64,000 bases of DNA from JANNUT01 sp046331425 (GTDB lineage: Bacteria > Acidobacteriota > Polarisedimenticolia > J045), in the NCBI GenBank assembly GCA_046331425.1, contig JAXLQU010000011.1, positions 78,449 to 142,448 on the forward strand, written 5' to 3'. A program made the translations under genes and the position numbers. Below are positions 55,736 to 64,000 of the stretch, piece by piece. A model generated the notes under the pieces. The model had not been told where the DNA came from and made no database searches. It saw only the letters and a program-made list of their open reading frames with translations. How positions within the stretch are numbered: position 1 is the first letter of the stretch; the number at the start of each line of letters is the position of its first letter.

Positions 55736-56377
55736 CAAGGTACTCGCAATCAGCGCGAACAACAATCGAAAGTGCGCGGCAAATGAAGAAATGTTTCTCA
55801 TCTGCAAACGAGCAACATGCGCGCTCAAAATGAGGAACTGAGCGAGCGATACAATGCGTGCAGCTCACGGGCATGTGTTCGTACGATCGCGCGTGACGCT
55901 CGGCCTCAGCGCACAGCAGCGTGCATCGAGTGGCGTTGCCTTGTGAAACATGCAATGGCCAATAGAACACGAGCCCTCGAATTCGACGAGCGCAGCGCGC
56001 GCGAGGCTTCAGTCGGCGTGGCAACGCGGCGTCTTTTTGTTCCATCCGATCAGCGAAGCCTCCGATTTCGTATCGCCGCCAACGATCGGGGCCGATGCGC
56101 CACACTCCGTTTCTGCGTAGAATCCCCCGCACTTGAACTGACCTGCGAGCGAAAATCCATCGAGTCTTGACCACGACTTCCATCAGCCGGACCACTGCTA
56201 CACAGTGACAGCCAGCACGCCGCACCGAACACCCGCACCCCGCAGCCCGCGCCGAACACCTCGCACCGAACACCCTGCACCGAACACCCCGTGCCGAGCA
56301 GCCCGCACCACGCAGAACGACCACCTCATTGCCAGCGTCTCCAACGCTCTCCCAAGCCGGCCCTACAAGGAACACCG
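55736..56377. other. Intergenic region with low-complexity repeats
   Basis: About 640 bp between the divergent HNH and VOC genes. Open frames on the minus strand here are Cys/Arg-rich and start-less and I do not call them. The right half carries the GCACCGAACACCC-type repeats reported separately. Promoters for both genes should lie here. Confidence 0.45.
56216..56312. repeat. Degenerate tandem repeat, GCACCGAACACC/GCAGCCCGC units
   Basis: Six to seven irregular units of ~10-13 bp built from CACCGAACACC and CGCAGCCCGC. No coding or RNA signal is attached to it. It lies 65-160 bp before the VOC gene start. Confidence 0.6.
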
Positions 56378-56779
56378 ATGATCCTTCCCATCTTCCACCT
56401 CGCCCTCCCGGTCCTGAATCTCGAAGACTCCCGCCGGTTCTACGTCGAGCTGTTCGGCGCCCGCGTCGGTCGAGTGCGCGACGCGTGGATCGATATCCAC
56501 CTCTTCGGCGGCCAGATCACGCTGCATCACCAACCGGCACAAGTGCTCCCGAAAGACGAGCAGGGCGTTCGACACTTCGGCGCCGTCGTTAGTTGGGAGC
56601 AATGGGAAGAACTCGCCGCTCGCCTCACTCGTCACGGCGTGGAGTTCAAGGCAGCGCCGAAAACCTCGAACGCAGGCACGCCGGCCGAGCAAGCGAAGTT
56701 CAAGGTGTGTGACCCCAGCGGCAATGTCGTCGAGGTGAAGGCGTATCGCAATCCAACGTCCGCACTCGAAATCGAGTGA
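56378..56779 (+). CDS. VOC (glyoxalase/dioxygenase-fold) protein
   Basis: 133 residues. The ATG at 56378 has AAGGA 6 bases upstream. The vicinal-oxygen-chelate fold is seen as FHLALPVLNLEDSRRFYVEL at the start (His ligand), HFGAVVSWEQWEELAARLTR in the middle and FKVCDPSGNVVEVKAYRNP at the end (Glu ligand). This is the family of glyoxalase I, fosfomycin-resistance and ring-cleavage enzymes; no substrate-specific residues can be assigned. It is divergent from the HNH gene and precedes the RDD gene. Confidence 0.88.
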   Translation: MILPIFHLALPVLNLEDSRRFYVELFGARVGRVRDAWIDIHLFGGQITLHHQPAQVLPKDEQGVRHFGAVVSWEQWEELAARLTRHGVEFKAAPKTSNAGTPAEQAKFKVCDPSGNVVEVKAYRNPTSALEIE

Positions 56780-56843
56780 TAGTACACAGCCTGCCAACCC
56801 ACGATTTGCCGGGGAACCGGTGCAGACACGAGGGACATCGCGA

Positions 56844-57389
56844 ATGAGTTCAGACAATCGAGCCGCTCTCTACCAGCCCCCCTCAGCGATACAAACGGAG
56901 TCGCTCGCCGGCGTGCCGCTGGCCTCGTTCATGCGAAGAGCGTCGGCGCTGTTCATCGATACGGTGCTGGCTGGCGCGTCGTTCGGCATCGTCTCCGTGG
57001 CCGGCGCCGTGTTGGGGTCCAAGCTCGGCCTTGTGACCGCAGATCACATCGACATCAAGTTCACCTTCTTCGGCAATTGGTACAGCGTGGTCTGGCTGGT
57101 GCTCTACTTCACGCTGTTCACGTACTTCGGCCACGGGCAAACGCCGGGAAAAAGACTCTGCCGCATTCGAGTCGTGTCGATCGCGCATCAGCACCTGAAT
57201 CTGTGGCATTCCTTCGAGCGAGCGCTCGGCTATGGCGCCTCGACACTGGAGGCCGGCTTCGGGTTCTTCCAATACTTCATTCGGAAGGATCGGCGCACGG
57301 TCCACGACCGAATCGCGGAGACGATCGTGATCGATGTGCGCCGGCCGTCCCAGGCTGGTTCCTCAGATGCGGCAAAACGACGCTCATAG
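56844..57389 (+). CDS. RDD-family membrane protein
   Basis: 181 residues. The ATG at 56844 has GAGGGA about 9 bases upstream. Transmembrane helices run from residue ~25: RRASALFIDTVLAGASFGIV with the R..D of the RDD motif, then WYSVVWLVLYFTLFTYFG and the conserved FGHGQTPGKRLCRIRVV loop. It ends RRTVHDRIAETIVIDV, also RDD-typical. These proteins are of unknown function, possibly transporters. Stand-alone here between the VOC and DUF1800 genes. Confidence 0.88.
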   Translation: MSSDNRAALYQPPSAIQTESLAGVPLASFMRRASALFIDTVLAGASFGIVSVAGAVLGSKLGLVTADHIDIKFTFFGNWYSVVWLVLYFTLFTYFGHGQTPGKRLCRIRVVSIAHQHLNLWHSFERALGYGASTLEAGFGFFQYFIRKDRRTVHDRIAETIVIDVRRPSQAGSSDAAKRRS

Positions 57390-57568
57390 ATTCCGCTTCC
57401 GGCAACAGTTTTTGGCGCGGCGCCGCTTGCGGGCCAGCCCTGTGACAATCGCTGCGCACTCGCACCGCAGTCACAGTCATTTTTCTTACGGGATTCGACC
57501 GACTTCGTCGTAGATCTCCCTCGTCTGACGCGGAATCAGGAGAGAATTCACGACGGAGGAGGATCTCG

Positions 57569-59422
57569 ATGCTGGCCTTCCATCACGGGCGAACAACGAT
57601 TGTGCTTGCGGCGCTATCGCTGTCGCTTACCACTGCGTTAGCCCAGACCCCGCCGGAGGTCACCGCTGTCCGGTTCTCAAACAAGACCACGCTGGCTTGG
57701 GACTCCGCTGCAGGCGCCGCTCGATACAACATCTATCGGGGCGTCGTGTCGCAGTTGGCGGCAGGAGTACCGGCCACTTGCCACGTCAGCGATGTGGCCG
57801 GGACCAGCGCTACAACGCCAAATCTGCCCGCCAGCGGCGTCGGATACTTCTACTTGGTCACCGGCGAATCGGCGACGAGTCAAGAAGGAACGCCCGGGAA
57901 TCGATCATCAGGAGCACAGCGCTCACTGATGGGACGATGCGACCCGGTAATCCGTCAAAACGTTCTCGATCGCATCACCTACGGCCGCAACGACTACGTC
58001 AACGGGCGCGTCGCAGCGCTCGGTCTTCAAGGATTTGTCAACGAGCAACTGACGCCAACATCGATCAGCGAAGCCGATAACGCACCGCTCAACGCACTGC
58101 TCGCCTTGTACAACCCGGTCGATGAGATAACCGACTTGATCTACAACCAACTCGGGCGTTCGCACTATGCGCGCCGCCAACTCGAGCAGGTTGCAACGCA
58201 GTTCTGGGCCAACCACTTCAGCACCGATTGGGGCCAGGTGTTCGAGGGGCTGTTCGAGGTTGGGTTGGTCGACAATCAGGATCAACGCTCACCGAGCGAG
58301 CTTCAGAATCGCGAGCTCGGAAAGTTCAGGACGCGCGCCTTCACGGGAACGTTCCGCGAGATTCTCGAGGACAGCGCCTTCAGCCCAGCGATGGTGCTTT
58401 ATCTCGACGGAAATCGAAACATCATTGGCGTGCCGCAAGAAAACTACGCACGCGAGTTGATGGAGCTGCATACGCTCGGCGTGGACGGCGGATACACGCA
58501 AGAGGACGTTCGTCAGATGGCGCTGGTCTGGACCGGCTGGACGGTGTGCCGAAAGACAAATGCCACCATCAACGATCCGCTCGCCCCTTGCAATTTCTTG
58601 GGTGGTGGGCCGTGGGCGACACACTTCGACTTCACCAATCACGATTGCCGAGCCAAGACGCTGTTCGCCGGCACGCCGCAACAGGTCAACATCCCTTCGA
58701 CCTGCAACGGCACCGGCGGACCAACCTCCGCAGGGCTCAACGACACTACCTACGCCTTGGACGCGGTGGCCGATCATCCCGCCACCAAGCACTTCATCAG
58801 CAAGAAACTGCTGCAGAAGTTCGTGACCGAAACGCCGAGCGAGGCCCAGATCCAAACATTGATCACCGAGTGGGACGCCACCGGCGGCGACCTGAAGGCA
58901 CTGTTGGCCAAGGCAATCGATGGCGCTTTCAACCCCGACAACGCCGGCAACAAAATCAAGATGCCGTTCGAGACCGTAGTGGGCGCCATGCGCATGGCGC
59001 GATCGGACATGAACCAGTTCAACATCGTTGGCGCCTACTTGCAGATCAGCGCGCTCAAGAATCTGCCGCATCTATTCCCGGCGCCGACCGGTTATTCCGA
59101 GTTGGGAACTGGCTGGATCAACACCAACGACCTTCTCGAGCGGCAAAACTGGGCGTTTGCTGTTGCCAACGACCCACTCTACAGCTCGCACATCATCGAG
59201 TTGCTGGCCGCTGCAGGACTCACAGCAGCGTCTCCACCGGCCAGCGTCGCAGACTTCATACTCGACACGATTGTCGGTGGACGCGTTACCCCGGCCGAGC
59301 GGCAACTGGTGATCGAAATGCTGACTACCAACGACGTTGGCGCCGCCATCCCAATGGACAACGTGCGAATCAAGGAAGCGTTTGGCTTCGTCCTTGGCCT
59401 TGCGCCCTACGTGGAACAGTGA
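57569..59422 (+). CDS. DUF1800 secreted protein with N-terminal fibronectin-III-like module
   Basis: 617 residues. GGAGGAGG lies just before the ATG. A signal peptide (TIVLAALSLSLTTALAQ) is followed by a fibronectin-III-like module (TLAWDSAAGAARYNIYRGVV, VGYFYLVTGES) also seen in other secreted proteins here. The DUF1800 core starts near residue 125: ITYGRNDYVNGRVAALGLQG, QLEQVATQFWANHFSTDWGQ, NYARELMELHTLGVDGGYTQ and VRQMALVWTGWTVCRK. These proteins are almost always paired with a DUF1501 protein, as here 10 bp downstream. The pair is thought to act outside the cytoplasm; role unknown. Confidence 0.92.
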   Translation: MLAFHHGRTTIVLAALSLSLTTALAQTPPEVTAVRFSNKTTLAWDSAAGAARYNIYRGVVSQLAAGVPATCHVSDVAGTSATTPNLPASGVGYFYLVTGESATSQEGTPGNRSSGAQRSLMGRCDPVIRQNVLDRITYGRNDYVNGRVAALGLQGFVNEQLTPTSISEADNAPLNALLALYNPVDEITDLIYNQLGRSHYARRQLEQVATQFWANHFSTDWGQVFEGLFEVGLVDNQDQRSPSELQNRELGKFRTRAFTGTFREILEDSAFSPAMVLYLDGNRNIIGVPQENYARELMELHTLGVDGGYTQEDVRQMALVWTGWTVCRKTNATINDPLAPCNFLGGGPWATHFDFTNHDCRAKTLFAGTPQQVNIPSTCNGTGGPTSAGLNDTTYALDAVADHPATKHFISKKLLQKFVTETPSEAQIQTLITEWDATGGDLKALLAKAIDGAFNPDNAGNKIKMPFETVVGAMRMARSDMNQFNIVGAYLQISALKNLPHLFPAPTGYSELGTGWINTNDLLERQNWAFAVANDPLYSSHIIELLAAAGLTAASPPASVADFILDTIVGGRVTPAERQLVIEMLTTNDVGAAIPMDNVRIKEAFGFVLGLAPYVEQ

Positions 59423-59432
59423 GGAGCATGCG

Positions 59433-60863
59433 ATGAACGACAAGACTTGCGGTTGCTCGATTCACGACGCCCATCGCGCGCTCTCGCGTCGCTCATTCCT
59501 TCGCACGTCAGGGATGACGCTGGCTGGTATCTCGCTGGGCACGATGCTGCCCGACGCCTTGGTGTCCAACGTCATGGCCGGCCCAGGAAACGGCAAGCGG
59601 CTGTTGTTCATCTACCTGATGGGCGGCTGCGATGGAATCAACACGATCGTTCCTTACGGCGACGCCGACTACAACGCGATCAATCGACCGACGCTGTACC
59701 TGAACCCTTCCAATCGGATCGACCTCAACGGCTTCGCCGCGCTGCACAAGAATCTGGCTGACATCAACTCGGTCTATCAAGCGGGCGATCTGGCGGTGGT
59801 GCATCGCGTCGGTTACCCCAACATGACGCAGTCACACTTCGACGGCCGAAAGATTTGGCAGTTCGGCGATCCGAGTCAGATCTACTTGGGCGAAGGGTGG
59901 CTGTATCGCTATGTGGTAAGCAACGGCTTGCTCAACGGCGCGCAGATTCCGGTGTTCAGCGCCAACTACAACTTGGGCGAGGTGCTGCAAGGGCAAACCA
60001 GCTTCATAAACGTCGCCAACCCCGACACGTTCGACCTCACCATGGCCGAACCCAAGAAAAGCAAGTTCAAGAACAAGTGGCAGCAAGCCAACGCCCTGCC
60101 GCGCGGCCTCGATTCGTACAAGCAACTGCTGTCGCAGACCGGCGTCACCTTGGCCAACTTCACATCGGAATACGCTTCGTGGAGTCAAGCCACCTGGAAC
60201 CCGCGCGACCCCAACACCGGCTTCTCTCTGTTTCCGGTGGATGACGCCACCAACCCACCCGAGTTGGGTGGGCCCAACGGTAAGAAGTTCGGAACCGACT
60301 CCTACGCGTTCTTCAAGAATCTCAAGGTGTGCGCGCTGTCGCTGTTGGAATCGGATGGCATCAACAACACGCGCCTGGCAGCAACCGAGTTGGATGGCTT
60401 CGACACGCACGATGGTCAGGGTTTGCTCGCCGGCGCGCATCCTGATCGGATGAAGTGGCTTGGATACGGGTTCAAATCGCTGCGCACGGTGTTCAGCGGC
60501 GCGGCGCTGGACAATCGCGGCTACGCCTCGATCTGGGATGACGTCTGCGTGGTGACCTGCTCGGAGTTTGGACGCACCTCGAAAGAGAACGGCAGTGACG
60601 GCACCGATCACGGACAAGCCTCGTTCTCGCTGGTAGCGGGCGGTCAAGTTCACGGCGGCGTCGTCAACTGCGATGCCTCGAATTGGTTCCCTGGTTCGAT
60701 GTTCGAGATCGACGGGTTTTATCTGGCGCATCGCACAGACTACCGCGCGATGTTCTGGGAGATTCTGCGCGATCACATGGGTGCCAACCCCGCTACTGCC
60801 AACACCGTGTTTCCTGGCTACACCGCGGCGGGACTCATCGAGCCGAATCTGTTTGGAGCGTAG
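59433..60863 (+). CDS. DUF1501 protein with Tat signal
   Basis: 476 residues. GAGGAG lies about 6 bases before the ATG at 59433. The N-terminus has a twin-arginine motif (ALSRRSFLRTSGMTLAGISL), predicting folded export through Tat. The sulfatase-like core has LLFIYLMGGCDGINTIVPYG, VHRVGYPNMTQSHFDGRKIW, ELDGFDTHDGQGLLAG and VTCSEFGRTSKENGSDGTDH with GQASFSLVAGG, all DUF1501-typical. It is the partner of the DUF1800 protein immediately upstream; same operon. Confidence 0.93.
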   Translation: MNDKTCGCSIHDAHRALSRRSFLRTSGMTLAGISLGTMLPDALVSNVMAGPGNGKRLLFIYLMGGCDGINTIVPYGDADYNAINRPTLYLNPSNRIDLNGFAALHKNLADINSVYQAGDLAVVHRVGYPNMTQSHFDGRKIWQFGDPSQIYLGEGWLYRYVVSNGLLNGAQIPVFSANYNLGEVLQGQTSFINVANPDTFDLTMAEPKKSKFKNKWQQANALPRGLDSYKQLLSQTGVTLANFTSEYASWSQATWNPRDPNTGFSLFPVDDATNPPELGGPNGKKFGTDSYAFFKNLKVCALSLLESDGINNTRLAATELDGFDTHDGQGLLAGAHPDRMKWLGYGFKSLRTVFSGAALDNRGYASIWDDVCVVTCSEFGRTSKENGSDGTDHGQASFSLVAGGQVHGGVVNCDASNWFPGSMFEIDGFYLAHRTDYRAMFWEILRDHMGANPATANTVFPGYTAAGLIEPNLFGA

Positions 60864-60872
60864 GCACGGCCA

Positions 60873-61676
60873 ATGGCAGCAGATTCACGGCACGCGAGCT
60901 TCGCTGCGTTGCATCGCGCGGCGAAGCCGCTGCTGCTGCCCAACGCTTGGGACGCGGCCAGCGCGCGCCTCTGGCAGGAGTTGGGCGCAGCGGCGGTTGC
61001 TACCAGCAGCGCGGCGGTTGCGTGGTCGCGTGGCTATGCCGATGGCGGTGATCTGCCGCGCCACGAGCTGTTGAGTTCGCTCGAGGGAATGATCCGCGTG
61101 CTCGATGTTCCGCTGACGGTCGATCTCGAAGCGGGATACAGCGATCGCCCTGAAGACGTGGGCCAACTCGCGCGCGCCGTGGTGAGCGCTGGCGCCGTCG
61201 GGATCAATCTCGAAGATGGATTACTGCCGCCAGGATTGCTGGTCGCGAAGATTCGCGCGATACGGGAAGCGCTGCGTGATACGCCGCTGTTTATCAACGC
61301 GCGTACCGATGTCTACCTGCGCGGCCTCGCCACCGGCGCGGCGGCGGCGTCAACCGCGAGCGAACGTTTGAATCTGTATCGCGAGGCCGGTGCGGATGGC
61401 GCGTTCGTGCCGGCGTTGACGTCGCTGCCCGAAGTCGAGGCAATCGCCGCGGCGGTTGCGATGCCGTTGAGTCTGATGACGGTCCCAGCGCTGCCGCCGG
61501 TCGACGCGTTGTACAAGGCCGGCGTGCGACGCATCAGCGTCGGGCCGACCCTGTTCAAGAAGGCATACGGCACCGGGCAGAGCGCTGCGCGCGCGTTCCT
61601 CAACGGCGACATTTCAGACCTGTTCCAGCCGACGCTCGACTACGCCGCCATGAACCGACTTTTCGCCCACGATTGA
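60873..61676 (+). CDS. Isocitrate lyase/PEP-mutase superfamily protein
   Basis: 267 residues, a TIM-barrel. Active-site sequences: LLLPNAWDAASARLWQELGA at the start, SSAAVAWSRGYADGGDLPRH, PLTVDLEAGYSDRPEDV (the D-E-G Mg site), VGINLEDGLL and FINARTDVYLRGLATG. The architecture matches the isocitrate-lyase/phosphoenolpyruvate mutase-like group, which includes 2-methylisocitrate lyase and oxaloacetate hydrolase. Substrate cannot be fixed from the sequence. 10 bp after the DUF1501 gene and probably cotranscribed, though function appears unrelated. Confidence 0.85.
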   Translation: MAADSRHASFAALHRAAKPLLLPNAWDAASARLWQELGAAAVATSSAAVAWSRGYADGGDLPRHELLSSLEGMIRVLDVPLTVDLEAGYSDRPEDVGQLARAVVSAGAVGINLEDGLLPPGLLVAKIRAIREALRDTPLFINARTDVYLRGLATGAAAASTASERLNLYREAGADGAFVPALTSLPEVEAIAAAVAMPLSLMTVPALPPVDALYKAGVRRISVGPTLFKKAYGTGQSAARAFLNGDISDLFQPTLDYAAMNRLFAHD

Positions 61677-61703
61677 CTCACCCCACTCATGTGAGAATGG
61701 CGC

Positions 61704-62207
61704 ATGAGCACTGGAAAGCAGAAAACGCAGGCCCCACGCATGGCACTGCGCCCGGTGATCGAATCCGATCTGCCGATCTTCTTCGAGCATCAACGCGACC
61801 CGATCGCCGTCGAAATGTGCGTCTTCACGAGTAGAGACTGGCCGGCATTTGTCGAGCACTGGACCAAGCGGATCATGGCTGCTCCAACGGGGGTGGCGCG
61901 AACCATCTTGATCGACGGCCAGGTGGCAGGGAACGCGGTCACCTTCGACATGTTCAGCGACCGCGAGATCGGCTACTGGATTGGCAGGGAATACTGGGGC
62001 CGAGGACTTGCAACCTACGCGGTCTCGGAACTGCTGAAACTCGATCCAATCCGCCCGATCTACGCGCATGTCGCCAAGCACAACGCTGGGTCGCTGCGGG
62101 TACTGCAGAAGTGCGGCTTCATGCATCACGGCGTGGAGCAGGGTCCACCGAACGCCCGCGGCGAGTGCGTCGAGGAGTTCGTGCTGGTTCTGAACGCTGC
62201 GGAATAG
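61704..62207 (+). CDS. GNAT-family N-acetyltransferase
   Basis: 167 residues. The acetyl-CoA loop is YWIGREYWGRGLATYAVSEL, after a beta strand GNAVTFDMFSDREIGYWIG, and KHNAGSLRVLQKCGFMHHG is the next conserved segment. RimJ/RimL-like subtype is suggested by the YAHVAKHNAGSLRVLQKCGF pattern. Substrate unknown. Followed 4 bp later by the YdeI-like gene. Confidence 0.9.
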   Translation: MSTGKQKTQAPRMALRPVIESDLPIFFEHQRDPIAVEMCVFTSRDWPAFVEHWTKRIMAAPTGVARTILIDGQVAGNAVTFDMFSDREIGYWIGREYWGRGLATYAVSELLKLDPIRPIYAHVAKHNAGSLRVLQKCGFMHHGVEQGPPNARGECVEEFVLVLNAAE

Positions 62208-62211
62208 CGCC

Positions 62212-62769
62212 ATGAAAGCGACGTTCTTCCGCTCACCAGCAGCCTTCCGAACGTGGCTCGAAAAACACCACACGAGTGCTAGTGAGCTACTGGTTGGCTT
62301 CTACAAGAAAGACTCGGGAAAGCCCAGCATCACCTGGCCCGAGTCGGTGGACGAAGCGCTGTGCTTCGGTTGGATCGACGGCATCCGCAAGCGACTCGAC
62401 GAGGTTAGCTACACGATTCGATTCACGCCGCGTCGCCCTGGCAGCATTTGGAGCGCGGTCAACATCAAGCGCGTCGAGGTGTTGACCGAAGAAGGGCGAA
62501 TGCGCCCGGCTGGTGTGAAGGCATTTGCGGCCCGCAAGGAGAACAAGTCGGGGATCTATGCGTACGAGCAGCGGAGTGCCGATCTGGTAGAGCCGTATGC
62601 CAGCCTGTTCAAGCGCCACAGGGCCGCGTGGAAGTTCCATCAAGAGCAGCCTCCGGGATATCGCAAGACAGTTCATTGGTGGGTGACGAGCGCTAAGACT
62701 GAGGAGACGCGTCTCAAGCGATTGCAGAAGTTGATTGATGAGGCCGCAGCGGGGCGGCGTGTTCAGTAA
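62212..62769 (+). CDS. YdeI/OmdA-like protein
   Basis: 185 residues. Family-typical FRTWLEKHHTSASELLVGFY, SITWPESVDEALCFGWIDGI, YTIRFTPRRPGSIWSAVNIK and the C-terminal PPGYRKTVHWWVTSAKTEET. YdeI/OmdA proteins are small soluble proteins linked in some species to bacteriocin resistance or membrane stress; here there is no contextual clue. Probably cotranscribed with the GNAT gene just upstream. Confidence 0.9.
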   Translation: MKATFFRSPAAFRTWLEKHHTSASELLVGFYKKDSGKPSITWPESVDEALCFGWIDGIRKRLDEVSYTIRFTPRRPGSIWSAVNIKRVEVLTEEGRMRPAGVKAFAARKENKSGIYAYEQRSADLVEPYASLFKRHRAAWKFHQEQPPGYRKTVHWWVTSAKTEETRLKRLQKLIDEAAAGRRVQ

Positions 62770-62949
62770 TGTCGATTTCTGCAGGTGGGGAGTGCGCGAA
62801 GATGCAAGGTTAAGTCTTCGCGATCTCGATCCGTGACGCTACACCTTCGGTCGAGGTAACTGGTGCCGTGTCGCGAGTCCACAAGAGCGAGCGACGACTG
62901 TACAATCCGCCGCCGGCAATCAAGAACGCCTAGTGCATCGGAGAATCGG

Positions 62950-63696
62950 GTGGACAAAGCCTGGCTAGCAGCCATCTGCGTTCTCGCCCCTCGAGTGTTT
63001 GGCGCGGGCGCGCCACCTCCATCAATCGGGTGGCCACCGGAGTGTGACCGCATCAGTAGGTCGAAGATACTCACTGTTTCTGTCGAGGAGCTTCGGGAGG
63101 CTGGGTTCGGACTGATTGCGCTGGATCGTGAGCGGCTGTTGGAGACCGAGGAGGTCATTAGCCGCTTCATGCATTGCATTGAGATCCAGGAAGATACCCC
63201 AGATGAGCGTAGGGGTGCTGAACGGAGCAAGGCGCCCGGAGTGCCTGCGCCTGCTGATCAAGGTATTGAGGCGGTGTGTATCCGAGGCGCCATCGATCGT
63301 CTGAACGCGATCATGGAACGCGATGCTGGCGTGATTTTGATAGCGGTAGATCGACCCTTGAATCTGGTGCTCCGCCGGATCGCTCGCCCGACCGGCGATG
63401 GGCTGAGTCTTCCAAGGATCTTCTGGCGCCGCACCCAGGAGAGCTCGTTAGCATCCAGCTCGGATTGTCATCCTGTGGCGACGTACGCCAACTGCTCCCT
63501 TGAAAGCTCTGAACTCGTTGCATGCCGCGAGCTCTCAGGCAGAACGGTCCGGGTCAGAATCCTTCGAGGCGGTGGGGACCAGCCGGGAGTCAGCGACGAC
63601 GGTGTGTGGGAGTCAATCGATGGCGGATCGATCGTTAAGATCTACACGGAGCGCGAGCCTGATCAGCCTGTTTGCCCAGTCTTAGAGGAGAAGTGA
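62950..63696 (+). CDS. Unknown secreted protein
   Basis: 248 residues from a GTG at 62950 with CGGAGA upstream; an upstream ATG at 62863 would add 29 unlikely residues. The N-terminus (KAWLAAICVLAPRVFGAGA) resembles a signal peptide. The mature part has scattered Cys (PPECDRIS, MHCIEI, AVCIRG, SDCHPV, YANCSL, VACREL), suggesting extracytoplasmic disulphides, and stretches such as FGLIALDRERLLETEEVISR. I do not recognise it. Codon use is less GC-rich than that of its neighbours. Confidence 0.5.
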   Translation: MDKAWLAAICVLAPRVFGAGAPPPSIGWPPECDRISRSKILTVSVEELREAGFGLIALDRERLLETEEVISRFMHCIEIQEDTPDERRGAERSKAPGVPAPADQGIEAVCIRGAIDRLNAIMERDAGVILIAVDRPLNLVLRRIARPTGDGLSLPRIFWRRTQESSLASSSDCHPVATYANCSLESSELVACRELSGRTVRVRILRGGGDQPGVSDDGVWESIDGGSIVKIYTEREPDQPVCPVLEEK

Positions 63697-63796
63697 TTCG
63701 CGCGCGGCTTGAACTTGGGATTCTCAACACAGCGTCTGCTGTCATAGCGCCCGACAACGGCACAACCCGTGCGAAACTCCGCGATCTGGAGCCCCT

Positions 63797-64000
63797 CGTG
63801 ATCGAGCCATCCCCCGTAACGCTAGAAGGCCAAGGCATCCGCCTCGAGCCGCTCACGCCCAATCATCACGACGCGCTCGTCGCTGCGGCCGCCGATGGAC
63901 AACTGTGGCAGTTGTGGTTTACGACCATTCCCGAGCCCGACGGCATGCAGGCGTACATCGATGACGCGCTCGCCGGCCAAGCGGCCGGGCAGATGTTGCC
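63797..64000 (+). CDS. GNAT-like acetyltransferase, N-terminal fragment (runs off window end)
   Basis: From a GTG at 63797 (start not certain) the frame encodes about 68 residues to the window end: VTLEGQGIRLEPLTPNHHDA, LVAAAADGQLWQLWFTTIPE and QAYIDDALAGQAAGQ. This matches the N-terminal part of a common GNAT subgroup (LxGxxVRLEPLxxxHxxxL..A..D..LW...). The acetyl-CoA loop is beyond the window. Confidence 0.7.

Noticed and set aside
55548..56375. 275-codon minus-strand frame, Cys/Arg-rich
   Set aside because: Its Cys-rich stretch is just the translation of the GCACCGAACACC repeat; it overlaps the HNH gene in another frame.

Overview
This is a high-GC Gram-negative chromosome segment. It encodes many secreted proteins, an outer-membrane beta-barrel ending in Phe, very large multihaem c-type cytochromes and a complex I operon. 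No rRNA, tRNA, insertion sequence or CRISPR array was seen. ADYC-type and pentad-repeat secreted proteins, a DUF1800/DUF1501 pair and repeat-rich surface proteins recall uncultured Myxococcota/'deltaproteobacterial' or Acidobacteriota lineages. The sequence alone does not settle the phylum.

Layout. 0-10.2 kb: a DUF4349 lipoprotein-like gene, a 14-repeat kelch-like secreted protein, an unknown secreted protein and a TPR-CHAT (caspase-like) protein. 10.4-13.7 kb: a two-gene unit on the minus strand, a KaiC-like double P-loop ATPase and a two-helix membrane protein, with codon use unlike its surroundings. 14.1-18.3 kb: a translationally coupled trio, a giant secreted beta-helix protein, then a sigma factor, then an anti-sigma factor. 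18.5-24.3 kb: secreted beta-helix and repeat proteins, a dehydrogenase with a signal peptide, an ADYC protein with a pentad-repeat partner, and a Uma2 nuclease. 24.6-33.5 kb is a scarred accessory region. It holds an XRE regulator with a 5'-truncated nucleotidyltransferase-like partner, an SBBP-propeller relic flanked by a duplicated cupin start, an orphan SenB-like selenosugar synthase with a second fragment 6 kb away, and a five-gene coupled ABC-exporter/TlpA cluster in which one ATPase has lost its Walker A half.

33.7-42.1 kb (minus strand) looks like a trans-envelope electron conduit: a Fe-S/pyridine-nucleotide oxidoreductase, a cytochrome-b-like membrane protein, a 23-CxxCH cytochrome, a 28-CxxCH cytochrome built of near-identical repeats, and a periplasmic-domain/beta-barrel protein split by a one-base frameshift. 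Divergent from it, 42.5-53.8 kb carries nuoACDEFGHJKLN. The genes overlap or abut so tightly that nuoB, nuoI and nuoM are clearly absent here.

53.8-64 kb: an HNH/DUF222-like nuclease, a VOC protein, an RDD membrane protein, a DUF1800-DUF1501 secretion pair, an isocitrate-lyase/PEP-mutase-like enzyme, a GNAT acetyltransferase, a YdeI-like protein, an unknown secreted protein and the start of a second GNAT gene.

Most calls come from motifs and domain architecture read by eye. Functions of the unknown secreted proteins and of the proposed systems are inference.
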